The notes below the pieces were generated by a model that ran no database searches, was not told the DNA's origin, and was given only the letters and a program-made list of their open reading frames with translations. This document shows, piece by piece, positions 16,345 to 25,127 of a stretch of DNA of 64,000 bases (the first letter of the stretch is position 1; each line of letters begins with the position of its first letter). A program made the position numbers and the translations under genes. The stretch comes from Rhodococcus opacus B4 (GTDB taxonomy: Bacteria > Actinomycetota > Actinomycetes > Mycobacteriales > Mycobacteriaceae): positions 2,108,001-2,172,000 of the forward strand of contig NC_012522.1 in assembly GCF_000010805.1 (NCBI RefSeq). The letters run 5' to 3'.

Positions 16345-16812
16345 GTGACCACGGACATCGACGATCCCCTCGCACTCGATCGGCAGGTGTGCTTCGCCCT
16401 CGCCGTCGCCAACCGCGCGGTTCTGAGCGTCTACCGGCCACTCCTCGAACCCATGGGCCTCACCCATCCGCAGTATCTTGTGATGCTGGCCCTGTGGGGC
16501 ACCTCCCCCATGTCGGTCAAGGAGATCGGGGCCGCACTGCAACTCGATTCGCCCACGCTCTCGCCGCTCCTCAAACGCCTCGAGACCTCCGGGCTCCTCA
16601 CCCGCACCCGCAGCCGCGACGACGAACGGCAACTGGTGGTCGAACTGACCGACGCGGGCAAGGCCCTGCGCTCACAGGCCGAGAAGGTGCCGCCCGCCGT
16701 GGTCGCCGCGCTCGGCGTCGAACTGTCCGAACTCATGGAACTGCACAGGGTGCTCACGCACATCAACGCCGCCGCCGTGCAGGCGGGGGCTCTGGGAAGG
16801 CCCGATCAATGA
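16345..16812 (+). CDS. ohrR: MarR-family organic-peroxide sensor, OhrR type
   Basis: This 155-residue winged-helix protein resembles OhrR closely. It has DRQVCFALAVANRAV with the N-terminal reactive Cys16, then VYRPLLEPMGLTHPQYLVMLALWG and the recognition region SPTLSPLLKRLETSGLL with wing residues RDDERQ. OhrR is a repressor released when the Cys is oxidised by organic hydroperoxides. Usually it adjoins an ohr peroxidase gene, but none is here; instead its stop overlaps a DUF5313 gene (ATGA). A palindrome directly upstream supports autoregulation. Confidence 0.88.
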   Translation: MTTDIDDPLALDRQVCFALAVANRAVLSVYRPLLEPMGLTHPQYLVMLALWGTSPMSVKEIGAALQLDSPTLSPLLKRLETSGLLTRTRSRDDERQLVVELTDAGKALRSQAEKVPPAVVAALGVELSELMELHRVLTHINAAAVQAGALGRPDQ

Positions 16813-17204
16813 CCAGAATCGACCGACGTCCCCGTACCCGGCCCGGCCCGATCCAGTGGGTGGGCTACTCGTTCGGACGCACGCTCCCCGACTCGATGCG
16901 GGAGTGGGTGAAGAACGATCTGATCGGCGACTGGGCCGTGCCGCGGCATCTCGTCCGCAGCATGGTGCCGTTCCTGCCGGTGTTCGCGGCGTTCTTCCTG
17001 TTCCCGGGTCCGGTGTGGCTGCGGGGTGCGATGGTGCTGCTCGGTGTCTTTCTCGCCCTGTTCTACAGCGTCGCCTACATGGCGCAGAACCGGTCCCGGC
17101 GGCTCGAACGCCACGGGCTGCCGCCGGACCTCGAGAACCCGAAGGTCCGCCGCAGGCACGACGAAGAGCGGGCCGCGTACGACAGGGTCCACGCCCGGCC
17201 CTGA
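16809..17204 (+). CDS. DUF5313-family membrane protein
   Basis: This 131-residue protein begins MTRIDRRPRTRPGPIQWVGYSFGR. That start and the following TLPDSMREWVKNDL segment match DUF5313, a family of mycolate-containing actinobacteria. Two adjacent membrane helices (about 52-70 and 74-94) are followed by a basic cytoplasmic tail (RSRRLERHGLPPDLENPKVRRRH). It overlaps ohrR by four bases, so it should respond to the same peroxide signal. Function is unknown. Confidence 0.85.
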   Translation: MTRIDRRPRTRPGPIQWVGYSFGRTLPDSMREWVKNDLIGDWAVPRHLVRSMVPFLPVFAAFFLFPGPVWLRGAMVLLGVFLALFYSVAYMAQNRSRRLERHGLPPDLENPKVRRRHDEERAAYDRVHARP

Positions 17205-17214
17205 ACACCGGACC

Positions 17215-18411
17215 TCAGCCGACGACGCCCTCCGCGCGCCGGTTCGCGATGTCCTCCGCCGACCAGCCCAGTTCACCGAGAATCAGATCGGTGTGCGCGC
17301 CGAGTGCCGGCACGTCCCCCATCCGCATCTCCACGTCGGAGAACGTCATCGGCGGCAGCATCGCCCGAATCGGGCCTGCCTCGGTTCCGACGTCACGCCA
17401 GCGGTCGCGCTGCTCGAGTTGCGGGTGCTCGATCAGCCCGCCCAGGTCGTTGAGTTCGGCGGCCGGGATCCCGGAGTCCGCGAGCGCCTGGTCGAGAGCC
17501 GCACTCGTGAAACGTTGCGTCTCCTCGGCCACCAGGGCGTCCACCTCCGCCCGGTGCTGCACCCGCAGCATGTTGGTCGCGAACCGGGGATGGTCGGCGA
17601 GTTCGGGGCGTTTGAACACGTCCGTCACCAGTTGCCGCCAGCCACGGTCGTTCTGGACGCCGATGAGGATCTGCCCGTCCAGGGTGGGATACGAGTCGTA
17701 CGGGACGATCGCCGCATGTCCGAGCCCGACGCGCGGGATCTGCTTGTCGGCGTACATCTTCATGTACATCGGATGGCCCAGCCACTCCGCGGTCGCATCG
17801 AACATCGACACGTCGATCCGCGCTCCCACGCCGGTCCGCGGGCGCCGGAACAGGGCACCGAGGACCGACGTCATCGCATACATGCCCGCGGCGATGTCGG
17901 ACACCGGCACACCGGTCTTGGTCGCGGTGTCCGGGGTGCCGGTCACCGAGATCATCCCCGCTTCCGCCTGGACCAGCATGTCGTACGCCTTGCGCTCGCG
18001 CCGCGGCCCGGCCGACCCGTACCCCGACATGTTCACGACGATCAGTTCCGGATGCTCGGCGCGCAGTTCGTCGGCCCCGAACCCGAGGCGGTCGGCGGCG
18101 TCGGGTGCGAGATTCTGGACGAAGACGTCGGCCTTCGCGATCAACCGCGCGACGGTGTCCCGCCCGACCTCGGACTTCAGGTCGACGCCGATCGATTCCT
18201 TCGACCGGTTCAGCCACACGAAATGCGAGGCCTGCCCGAACACCGCGGCGTCGTAGTTGCGGGCGAAGTCACCCTCGCCGACGCGTTCGATCTTGATGAC
18301 CCGCGCGCCCATGTCCGCGAGATGACGGGTGGCGAGCGGAGCGGCCACGGCCTGCTCGAGTGCCACGACGGTGATGCCGTCGAGCGGCAGCAGTCCGGGG
18401 TCGTTCTCCAT
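17215..18411 (-). CDS. CaiB/BaiF family CoA-transferase
   Basis: This 398-residue type III CoA-transferase has the N-terminal DGITVVALEQAVAAPLATRHLADMGARVIKIE motif region, SKESIGVDLKS, and the catalytic-Asp region VQNLAPDAADRLGFG. Type III enzymes move CoA between carboxylic acids through an aspartyl intermediate. It starts 9 bases after the ArsR gene, whose last codons supply the AGGAAAGG ribosome site, so the two form one transcript. The acid is unknown. Confidence 0.88.
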   Translation of the reverse strand: MENDPGLLPLDGITVVALEQAVAAPLATRHLADMGARVIKIERVGEGDFARNYDAAVFGQASHFVWLNRSKESIGVDLKSEVGRDTVARLIAKADVFVQNLAPDAADRLGFGADELRAEHPELIVVNMSGYGSAGPRRERKAYDMLVQAEAGMISVTGTPDTATKTGVPVSDIAAGMYAMTSVLGALFRRPRTGVGARIDVSMFDATAEWLGHPMYMKMYADKQIPRVGLGHAAIVPYDSYPTLDGQILIGVQNDRGWRQLVTDVFKRPELADHPRFATNMLRVQHRAEVDALVAEETQRFTSAALDQALADSGIPAAELNDLGGLIEHPQLEQRDRWRDVGTEAGPIRAMLPPMTFSDVEMRMGDVPALGAHTDLILGELGWSAEDIANRRAEGVVG

Positions 18412-18419
18412 GTCGGGAT

Positions 18420-18785
18420 TCACCTTTCCTCTTCGGCTCCCGTGGAATTGTGATAATGCGTGGCACCGATGGTGTGCAGCAGTTCGTGCACGGTGTCGTC
18501 GGTGAGCCGGTACCGCATCGAACGGCCGTCCCGCGTGGCCGACACCCACCCCTGGTTGCGGAGCAGCCGCAGCGCGTGCGAGACGGCGGTCCCGGTCATG
18601 TCGAGGGCAGCCGCCAGGTCGCCGACGCAGATGTCGGGGGCGTGGTGCAGGCACAGCAGCAGTCGCAGGCGGTTGCCGTCCGACAGCAGTTCGAAGCGGC
18701 CCGCCCAGCCGTCGATGTCGGGGGTGTGCAGGGCCGCCGCCGCACGCCGAACATCCTCGGGGTTCAGGGCGGGGGTGGCGGCCAT
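18420..18785 (-). CDS. ArsR/SmtB-family transcriptional regulator
   Basis: This 121-residue winged-helix protein has FELLSDGNRLRLLLCLHH, the helix ICVGDLAAALDMTGTAVSHALRLLRNQGWV and the wing RDGRSMRYRL. The C-terminal helix is His-rich (VHELLHTIGATHYHNS), and Cys lie before and within the alpha-3 region, so metal or redox sensing is possible. The residues do not match a known ligand set exactly. It co-transcribes with the CoA-transferase and diverges from the acyl-CoA ligase at 18954, which may be its second target. Confidence 0.85.
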   Translation of the reverse strand: MAATPALNPEDVRRAAAALHTPDIDGWAGRFELLSDGNRLRLLLCLHHAPDICVGDLAAALDMTGTAVSHALRLLRNQGWVSATRDGRSMRYRLTDDTVHELLHTIGATHYHNSTGAEEER

Positions 18786-18953
18786 CACGCCAGTCTACAA
18801 ACGCCACGAGCCCGCCCGGCCCGGCATCCATAGGCGATTCCTCACTGTCCGTTCGGCTCTGTGACTTTGTTTCCGCACTCGCACCGGTGGTCGACTGGCG
18901 GGACGCGTCACCCGGTCCCCCGGCGGCGTCGACGACTCATCGAGGAGCGTGAT

Positions 18954-20522
18954 GTGAGCGGTCTGCATCTTCCCCAGCGCGTGCGGCACCATGCCGCGGA
19001 ACGGCCCGGAGCACCGGCGGTGACGTGCGGTGACACCACCCTGACGTACGCGGAGCTCGACTGGCGGACCAACCGGCTCGCAACAGCGCTGTCGGCGTTG
19101 ACATCCCGGGGAGGCCGGGTGGGGGCACTGCTCCGGATGCGCACCGAGGGCGCCGAGACGTTCGTGGCCACCGCCAAGTCGGGGCTCGTATTCGTCCCGC
19201 TCAACTGGCGGCTCCCCGCCGCCGAGGCCGCCGCGGTCGCGGTCGATGCCGGACTCGAGGTGCTGATCGTCGAATCCGAATTCGCCGCCACCGCCGCCGC
19301 CGTCCGCGACGCACTCCCGGAGGTGATCGTGGTGGTCGTCGATGGGGCCGACGGCGACACCCTTCCGCCGGGCGCCTGGACGTGGGACCGGCTGGTCACG
19401 TCGGGCACCGCCACCGACCCGGGGCTCGGGGACGACCCCGCCGCCGAGGTGCTGCAGCTCTACACATCGGGCACGACCGGGCTCCCGAAGGGCGTGGTCG
19501 CGACGCATCGCAACCTGCACAACGAGCCCGACGGCCTGCTGATCTACCGCTGGAAACCCGACTCGGTGGCACTCGACGCCATGCCGCTGTTCCACATCGC
19601 CGGCGCCGGCTGGCTGAGCACCTGCCTGTCCGCGGGCGTCCACCTCGTCCTGCTCGGCGCGTTCGACGCCCGGCAGGTCGCCGAACTCGTCGAACGGCAC
19701 CGGATCACCCACGCCTTCCTCGTTCCGTCGACCATTCAGATGCTCCTCGACGTGCCCGATCTCGACCGCTTCGACGTGTCGAGCCTCGAGCTCATCGCGT
19801 ACGGTTCGGCGCCGATCACCACCGCCCTGCTCCGGCGGGCGATCGATCGTCTCGGCTGCGGATTCGTGCAGCGCTACGGCATGACGGAGACGACGGGCTC
19901 GGTCACCGCGCTCACCGCCCCGGACCACGACCCGTCCGGGGACCGCGCACATCTGCTGCGGTCGGCGGGCAGGCCCATGCCCGGTGTGGAGGTCGAGATC
20001 CGGGACGTGCTGACCGGGGCCCGGCTCCCGGTGGGCGAGTCCGGGGAAATCGTGTGCCGCTCACGCAACAACGTCGAGGGCTACTGGAACCGACCGGAGG
20101 AGACGGCGCACCTTCTCACCCACGACGGTTTCCTGCGCACCGGCGACGCCGGGCACCTCGACGCGGAGGGCTACCTGTTCGTCACCGACCGGGTGAAGGA
20201 CATGATCATCACCGGAGGCGAGAACGTGTATCCGGTCGAGGTCGAGACGGTGCTCGCCGAGCATCCGGCGGTGGCCGAAGTCGCGGTGGTCGGTGTGCCG
20301 CACCGGACCTGGGGCGAGTCCGTGACGGCGGTCGTGCGGCTCGTCGATCCGGGTGACGCACCGGACGAGCAGGACCTGATCGCGTTCGCCGGCGCCCGGC
20401 TCGCGTCGTACAAGAAGCCACGCGAGATCGTCTACGTCGCCGAACTTCCGCGGGGTGCGAGCGGCAAGGTCCTCAAACGCGCTCTGCGCGAGGTACTCCG
20501 AGACACCGAGGTGCCGTCGTGA
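18954..20522 (+). CDS. Acyl-CoA synthetase (AMP-binding, class I adenylate-forming)
   Basis: This 522-residue enzyme has the adenylation motifs QLYTSGTTGLPKGVV (P-loop), QRYGMTETTGSVT, the hinge DRVKDMIITGGENVYPVEVE and the C-terminal catalytic Lys in GASGKVLKRALRE. It would activate a carboxylic acid to its CoA thioester. A GAGGAG site supports the GTG at 18954. It is followed by coupled genes for an MBL hydrolase and a crotonase, so it probably begins a degradation operon. Confidence 0.9.
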   Translation: MSGLHLPQRVRHHAAERPGAPAVTCGDTTLTYAELDWRTNRLATALSALTSRGGRVGALLRMRTEGAETFVATAKSGLVFVPLNWRLPAAEAAAVAVDAGLEVLIVESEFAATAAAVRDALPEVIVVVVDGADGDTLPPGAWTWDRLVTSGTATDPGLGDDPAAEVLQLYTSGTTGLPKGVVATHRNLHNEPDGLLIYRWKPDSVALDAMPLFHIAGAGWLSTCLSAGVHLVLLGAFDARQVAELVERHRITHAFLVPSTIQMLLDVPDLDRFDVSSLELIAYGSAPITTALLRRAIDRLGCGFVQRYGMTETTGSVTALTAPDHDPSGDRAHLLRSAGRPMPGVEVEIRDVLTGARLPVGESGEIVCRSRNNVEGYWNRPEETAHLLTHDGFLRTGDAGHLDAEGYLFVTDRVKDMIITGGENVYPVEVETVLAEHPAVAEVAVVGVPHRTWGESVTAVVRLVDPGDAPDEQDLIAFAGARLASYKKPREIVYVAELPRGASGKVLKRALREVLRDTEVPS

Positions 20523-21580
20523 TCGTCACCGAAGACGTCGGCACCGTCCAGCGGGAGGCCTGGGCCCGCGGCGTGCTCCCACCTGTCGAACAGGTGCGCC
20601 CCGGATTGTGGTCGATCCCGGTGCCGATGCCGCGAAACCCCTTGCGGTACGTCCTGATCTACGCGCTCGCGATCCCCGACGGTCTCGCGCTGATCGACGT
20701 CGGCTGGAATTCGGAGGAGTCGTGGCGGGCCCTCGTCGACGGGATCGCGCAGACCGGGCACCACGTCACCGACGTCCGGTATGCCGCCGTCACCCACCTG
20801 CACCCCGACCATTTCGGTCTCGCACCCCGGCTGCGGGAGGTCAGCGGGGCCGCGCTCGCGATGCACGGCGCCGATGCCGCACTGCTCGGCCACCATTCGC
20901 CGGCGGACACCGCAGCCGACGAACACACGTGGAACACCCAACTCGCCCAACTGGGGGCACCCACCGGCATCCTCGCCGCCGCCCGCGTCGACCTGGTCCG
21001 GCTCGGCCCGGGCGAGTCCATCGACGTCGTACTCGGGGACGGCACTCTCCTGGACCTGCCCGGCTGGGATCTGCGGGCGGTCTGGACACCGGGGCACACA
21101 CCCGGCCATCTGACGTTCGTCGACGACACCCACGGTCTCATGTTCAGCGGCGACCACATGCTCCCCCGCATCAGTCCCAACATCTCCACGGTCCCCGGCG
21201 AACTGGAGAATCCGCTGCACCGGTACCTGCTGTCGCTGCACGCCACCACCACGATGCCCGACGGTGAGGTGCTGCCCGCGCACGAATACCGGTTCCGGGG
21301 GATCGCCGACCGCGCCCGGCAGCTGATGGGTCATCACGAGGAACGGTTCACCGAGATCGTCACCGCTCTGGTCGCGCGCCCCGAATCGACGGCGTGGGAG
21401 ATCTCGCAACACATTTCGTGGTCGCGGCCGTTCGACTCCATGTCGGACCGTCTGCTCCGCCTCGCGGTCCGCGAAACCCACGCCCACCTGCTCGTCCTGG
21501 CCGACCGCGGAAGCATCCGCTCGCTCGGCGGCCACCCCGAACGCTGGATCCCGACCTCCCGTAAGGAAGACACCCCATGA
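20519..21580 (+). CDS. MBL-fold hydrolase, LACTB2-like with winged-helix tail
   Basis: This 353-residue protein overlaps the ligase stop by four bases (GTGA). The metallo-beta-lactamase domain has the metal motif THLHPDHFG, TPGHTPGHL and FSGDHMLPR. The C-terminal third (from about HEERFTEIVTALVARPEST) resembles the winged-helix extension of LACTB2-like hydrolases. In an acyl-CoA operon a thioesterase or lactonase role is plausible but not proven. Confidence 0.86.
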   Translation: MIVTEDVGTVQREAWARGVLPPVEQVRPGLWSIPVPMPRNPLRYVLIYALAIPDGLALIDVGWNSEESWRALVDGIAQTGHHVTDVRYAAVTHLHPDHFGLAPRLREVSGAALAMHGADAALLGHHSPADTAADEHTWNTQLAQLGAPTGILAAARVDLVRLGPGESIDVVLGDGTLLDLPGWDLRAVWTPGHTPGHLTFVDDTHGLMFSGDHMLPRISPNISTVPGELENPLHRYLLSLHATTTMPDGEVLPAHEYRFRGIADRARQLMGHHEERFTEIVTALVARPESTAWEISQHISWSRPFDSMSDRLLRLAVRETHAHLLVLADRGSIRSLGGHPERWIPTSRKEDTP

Positions 21581-22338
21581 GTGTGGTTCTCATCGAATTC
21601 GCCGACGGCGTCGCCGTCATCACCCTGAACCGACCGGAGGCGAAGAACGCCGTCGACCTCGAGGTCGCCAAGGCGCTCGCCGCCGCGATCGACGAATTCG
21701 AGGCGCGGCCCGACCTGACGGTCGCGATCCTCACCGGCGCCGGGGGAACGTTCTGCGCGGGCATGGATCTGAAGGCGTTCAGCCGCGGCGAACGGCCGTC
21801 GCTGCCCGGCCGCGGATTCGGCGGACTCACCGAGGCCCCGCCGACGAAGCCGCTGATCGCCGCCGTCGAGGGATGGGCGCTCGCCGGCGGCTGCGAGTTG
21901 GCGCTGTCGGCCGACCTGATCGTCGCGGCTCGCGACGCGAAGTTCGGGATCCCCGAGGTCAAGCGCGGGCTCGCCGCCGCCGCGGGCGGGCTGCTGCGGC
22001 TGCCGAAGGTGCTGCCGTACCCGATCGCGATGGAGATGGCGATCACCGGCGATCCCCTCACCGCCGAGGTCGCGCACGCGCACGGACTCGTCAACCGGCT
22101 CACCGAGCCCGGGCAGGCACTCGACACCGCCCGCGAACTGGCGGCGCGGGTCGCCGCCAACGGTCCCCTCGCCGTCCGGGCCACCAAGCAGGTCGTCGCG
22201 ATGTCGGCCGCCTACACCGATCCCGAACTGTTCGCCGGGCAACGCCGCTTCCTCGATCCGGTGTTCGCCTCCGACGACGCCCAGGAGGGTGCGCGCGCGT
22301 TCGCGGAGAAGCGCCCGCCGGTGTGGCGTGGCCGATAG
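21577..22338 (+). CDS. Enoyl-CoA hydratase/isomerase (crotonase) family protein
   Basis: This 253-residue crotonase overlaps the MBL gene by four bases. It contains AVITLNRPEAKNAVD, the oxyanion-hole segment FCAGMDLKAFSRGE, and GWALAGGCELALSADLIVAA with the expected catalytic Glu region FGIPEVKRGL. It hydrates or isomerises an enoyl-CoA in the same operon as the ligase. Confidence 0.9.
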   Translation: MSVVLIEFADGVAVITLNRPEAKNAVDLEVAKALAAAIDEFEARPDLTVAILTGAGGTFCAGMDLKAFSRGERPSLPGRGFGGLTEAPPTKPLIAAVEGWALAGGCELALSADLIVAARDAKFGIPEVKRGLAAAAGGLLRLPKVLPYPIAMEMAITGDPLTAEVAHAHGLVNRLTEPGQALDTARELAARVAANGPLAVRATKQVVAMSAAYTDPELFAGQRRFLDPVFASDDAQEGARAFAEKRPPVWRGR

Positions 22339-22385
22339 CCGCATGATCGGCGCAGCCCGCGTCACAGCTTCCGTACGATGACGGC

Positions 22386-23273
22386 GTGGACCTGCATCTC
22401 GTCACCTACTTCGTCGCGGTAGTCGATCACGGCGGGATCACCAGGGCCGCGCAGTCCCTCTACATCTCGCAACCGTCCCTTTCTCAAGCGATCCGCACAC
22501 TCGAACGCCGCCTCGGTGTCACCCTGTTCGACCGCACCGGGCGCCGTCTCGAACTGACCGAGGACGGACGCACGCTCGACGTCGCCGCCCGGCGCATCCT
22601 CGCCGACGTCGAGCGGGCCAAAGCCAAGGTCGCTGCGGTGCGCGAACTCGTGTCCGGCCGCGTCGACGTCGTCACGTACGCCGCGTTCTCGATCGATCCG
22701 ATCGTCGACCTGGTGCGCCGGTTCCGCGAGCAGTACCCCCGCGTGACGGTCCGCGTCATCGACGCCGACGGCCCCACCGGCGTTCTCGGTGCCCTGCGCC
22801 GCGGCGAGGCCGAACTCGGCGTGATCGATCTGTCCGTCGACCACAGTGCGCTGCACTCGGTCCCCATCGGCGATCAGGAACTGGTACTGGCCCTGCCGGG
22901 CGCCCTCGCCGACACCCTCCCCGATCCGGTGCCCCGCTCGGCGGTCCGGGACATTCCGCTGATCCAGGATCTCGGGAACAAGAGCGACGCGGCCCTGATC
23001 GCGGATCTGGTGGGCGATCCCGCGAACGTGGTCGTCGACTGCACCCACCCGGGCGCCACGTGGGAACTGGTGATGCGCGGCGCGGGGGCCACCGTCCTGC
23101 CCCGCCTGGTCGCCGAAGAACAGTTGCGCGGGGTCGCGATCCGATCGATGACGCCGAAACTGACCCGCCCCGTCGGTCTCGTCCAGCGGTCCGGCCCGGG
23201 ATCGCCGGCGGCCTCGGCGTTCGTGTCGATCGCGCAGGCCACCCGGGCCGCGGGCACGCGAGAGGGGAACTGA
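22386..23273 (+). CDS. LysR-family transcriptional regulator (tandem copy 1)
   Basis: This 295-residue protein starts at GTG. The N-terminal helix-turn-helix reads HLVTYFVAVVDHGGITRAAQ, then SLYISQPSLSQAIRTLERRL, with LFDRTGRRLELTEDG after it. A periplasmic-binding-protein-like effector domain follows (about 90-290). It lies 47 bases after the crotonase and 4 bases before a second LysR gene. LysR proteins usually regulate adjacent catabolic genes in response to a pathway acid. Confidence 0.92.
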   Translation: MDLHLVTYFVAVVDHGGITRAAQSLYISQPSLSQAIRTLERRLGVTLFDRTGRRLELTEDGRTLDVAARRILADVERAKAKVAAVRELVSGRVDVVTYAAFSIDPIVDLVRRFREQYPRVTVRVIDADGPTGVLGALRRGEAELGVIDLSVDHSALHSVPIGDQELVLALPGALADTLPDPVPRSAVRDIPLIQDLGNKSDAALIADLVGDPANVVVDCTHPGATWELVMRGAGATVLPRLVAEEQLRGVAIRSMTPKLTRPVGLVQRSGPGSPAASAFVSIAQATRAAGTREGN

Positions 23274-23277
23274 GCAC

Positions 23278-24156
23278 ATGGAGTTGCGTCAGGTCGAGTA
23301 CTTTCTCGCCGTCGTGGAACACGAAGGCATCAACGGGGCTGCCGCGTCGCTCGGCGTCGCACAACCCACCATCTCGCAGGCACTGCGCGGGCTCGAGCGG
23401 GAACTGGGAGTGCAACTGTTCCACCGCATCGGCCGCGGCATGGTGCTCAGCGCCGCCGGCCGCAGTTTGGTCGGGCCGAGCAGGCAGATCCTGCGCGACG
23501 TCACCGCCGTCGAAGATCTACTCGCCACCACCGACGGGGCACTGGCCGGCCGGCTGGACGTCATGGCGTTTCCGGCGCTGGCGATAGGGCCGCTCGTCGA
23601 CCTCGTCACCGAATTCCGGCGAACCCACCCGAATGTGCTGGTGCGCTTGGGGGAATTGAAAGACGAGGCCCAGGCCGGGTCGCTGATCGAGGACGGGCAC
23701 TGCGAATTCGTGGTGGCCCACCTCCCGCTCGACGACGCCCGACTGGACGTCCTCGAACTCGGCGAACAGGAGTACTGGCTCGTGTACCCGCCGGGCACCG
23801 ACCTGCCGGAGGGCCCCGTTCCGCTCGCCGACCTCCCCGACGTCCCGATGGTGTTCGTTCCCCGCGGCCACTCCGTCGCGAACGAGATCGAGGAGTCGAT
23901 TCGTCACGCCGGGGCGCGCCCTCACCTGGCGGCGCTGTCCGATCACCGCGAGGCGCGACTTCCCCTGGTACTCGCGGGGATCGGCGGAACCCTCCTGGAA
24001 CGGTCGATCGCGGAGGCTGCCCGGGACCGCGCGGTGGTCCGCCGGGCGGAGCCGACGATCGCCCGCACCTTCGGGATCGCGTTCGACCCCGACATGCTCT
24101 CCCCCGTCGGGCACGCATTCGTCGAACTGGTGCGGGCGCACACGTCGAACATCTGA
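23278..24156 (+). CDS. LysR-family transcriptional regulator (tandem copy 2)
   Basis: This 292-residue protein has the same layout as the copy before it: ELRQVEYFLAVVEHEGINGA, SLGVAQPTISQALRGLEREL, LFHRIGRGMVLSAAG, then an effector domain. The two start within four bases of each other and are clearly paralogous but diverged. They may heterodimerise or read different ligands of one pathway. Confidence 0.92.
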   Translation: MELRQVEYFLAVVEHEGINGAAASLGVAQPTISQALRGLERELGVQLFHRIGRGMVLSAAGRSLVGPSRQILRDVTAVEDLLATTDGALAGRLDVMAFPALAIGPLVDLVTEFRRTHPNVLVRLGELKDEAQAGSLIEDGHCEFVVAHLPLDDARLDVLELGEQEYWLVYPPGTDLPEGPVPLADLPDVPMVFVPRGHSVANEIEESIRHAGARPHLAALSDHREARLPLVLAGIGGTLLERSIAEAARDRAVVRRAEPTIARTFGIAFDPDMLSPVGHAFVELVRAHTSNI

Positions 24157-24299
24157 ACCGAGCTCATAGGTTTCGCCTCATCCTGCGTGTCCCAGAACGA
24201 CTTTGCGGCAGAGCGTCTCCGGTGATCGACTGGCTGGGAGCGGCACGGCGCCGGCCACCCGGGTGGCGCCGAGAACCGCGCCCACGTCTGGAGCCGCGC

Positions 24300-25127
24300 A
24301 TGAGCATCGAATCCCTCCCCTCGACCGCAGGGGCCGCATCCGCAGAATCCGACGTCCTGATCAGCCGGGACGGCGCGGTCGCGACGGTCACGCTGAACCG
24401 GCCCACGCGGCGCAATGCGATGACCCTCGACTCGTGGATCGCGTTGCGCGAGGCGCTCGCCGAACTCGCACTCGACGACGCCACCCGCGTCGTGGTCCTC
24501 ACCGGCGCGGGGAACGACTTCTGCACCGGCGCTGACCTCGACAAGCGCGCCCCCATGCACCCGCTGACCCGGATGCGGCAGATCAACGCGACGGCGCTCG
24601 CGGTCGCGGAGTTCCCCAAGCCGCTGATCGCGAAGGTGCGCGGCTACGCCGTCGGAGCCGGCTGGAACCTGGCGCTGCTGTGCGATCTGCTCATCGCCTC
24701 ACGCGACGCGCAATTCAGCCAGATCTTCGCCAGACGCGGCCTGTCGGTGGATTTCGGCGGCTCCTGGCTCCTGCCGCGCATGGTGGGGCTGCACCGCGCG
24801 AAACGGCTGGTCATGCTCGCCGAGATGATCGGCGCCGAGCAGGCCGACGCACTGGGACTGATCAGCGAACTCGCCGAGCCGGAAGAACTGGACGCGACGG
24901 TCGCCCGGTTCGCTACCAGCCTCGCGGAATCGCCGACCGTGGCCGTCATGCAATCGGCTCGACTGGTCGAGGACGGTACGACGTCGTCGCTGCGGGACGC
25001 ACTCGAGAACGAGGCCCGTTCGCAGGCGGTCAACTTCGCGACCGACGCACCCGCGGCGTTGCGCGCCTTCGTGGAGAAGCGTCCCCCCGCCTTCAGCGGG
25101 GAATGGCAGGTGCCGCAACCGTCGTAG
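24300..25127 (+). CDS. Enoyl-CoA hydratase/isomerase family protein
   Basis: This 275-residue crotonase has VATVTLNRPTRRNAMTLDSW, FCTGADLDKR and VRGYAVGAGWNLALLCDLLIAS with FARRGLSVDFGGSWLLPR. The ATG at 24300 begins the homologous part; an upstream in-frame stretch is Arg/Pro-rich and unlikely. The catalytic acidic positions differ from classic short-chain enoyl-CoA hydratase (Ala-Trp instead of the usual Gly-Glu after the second oxyanion Gly), so isomerase or other crotonase chemistry is possible. Its stop abuts the convergent gene with no spacer. Confidence 0.87.
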   Translation: MSIESLPSTAGAASAESDVLISRDGAVATVTLNRPTRRNAMTLDSWIALREALAELALDDATRVVVLTGAGNDFCTGADLDKRAPMHPLTRMRQINATALAVAEFPKPLIAKVRGYAVGAGWNLALLCDLLIASRDAQFSQIFARRGLSVDFGGSWLLPRMVGLHRAKRLVMLAEMIGAEQADALGLISELAEPEELDATVARFATSLAESPTVAVMQSARLVEDGTTSSLRDALENEARSQAVNFATDAPAALRAFVEKRPPAFSGEWQVPQPS

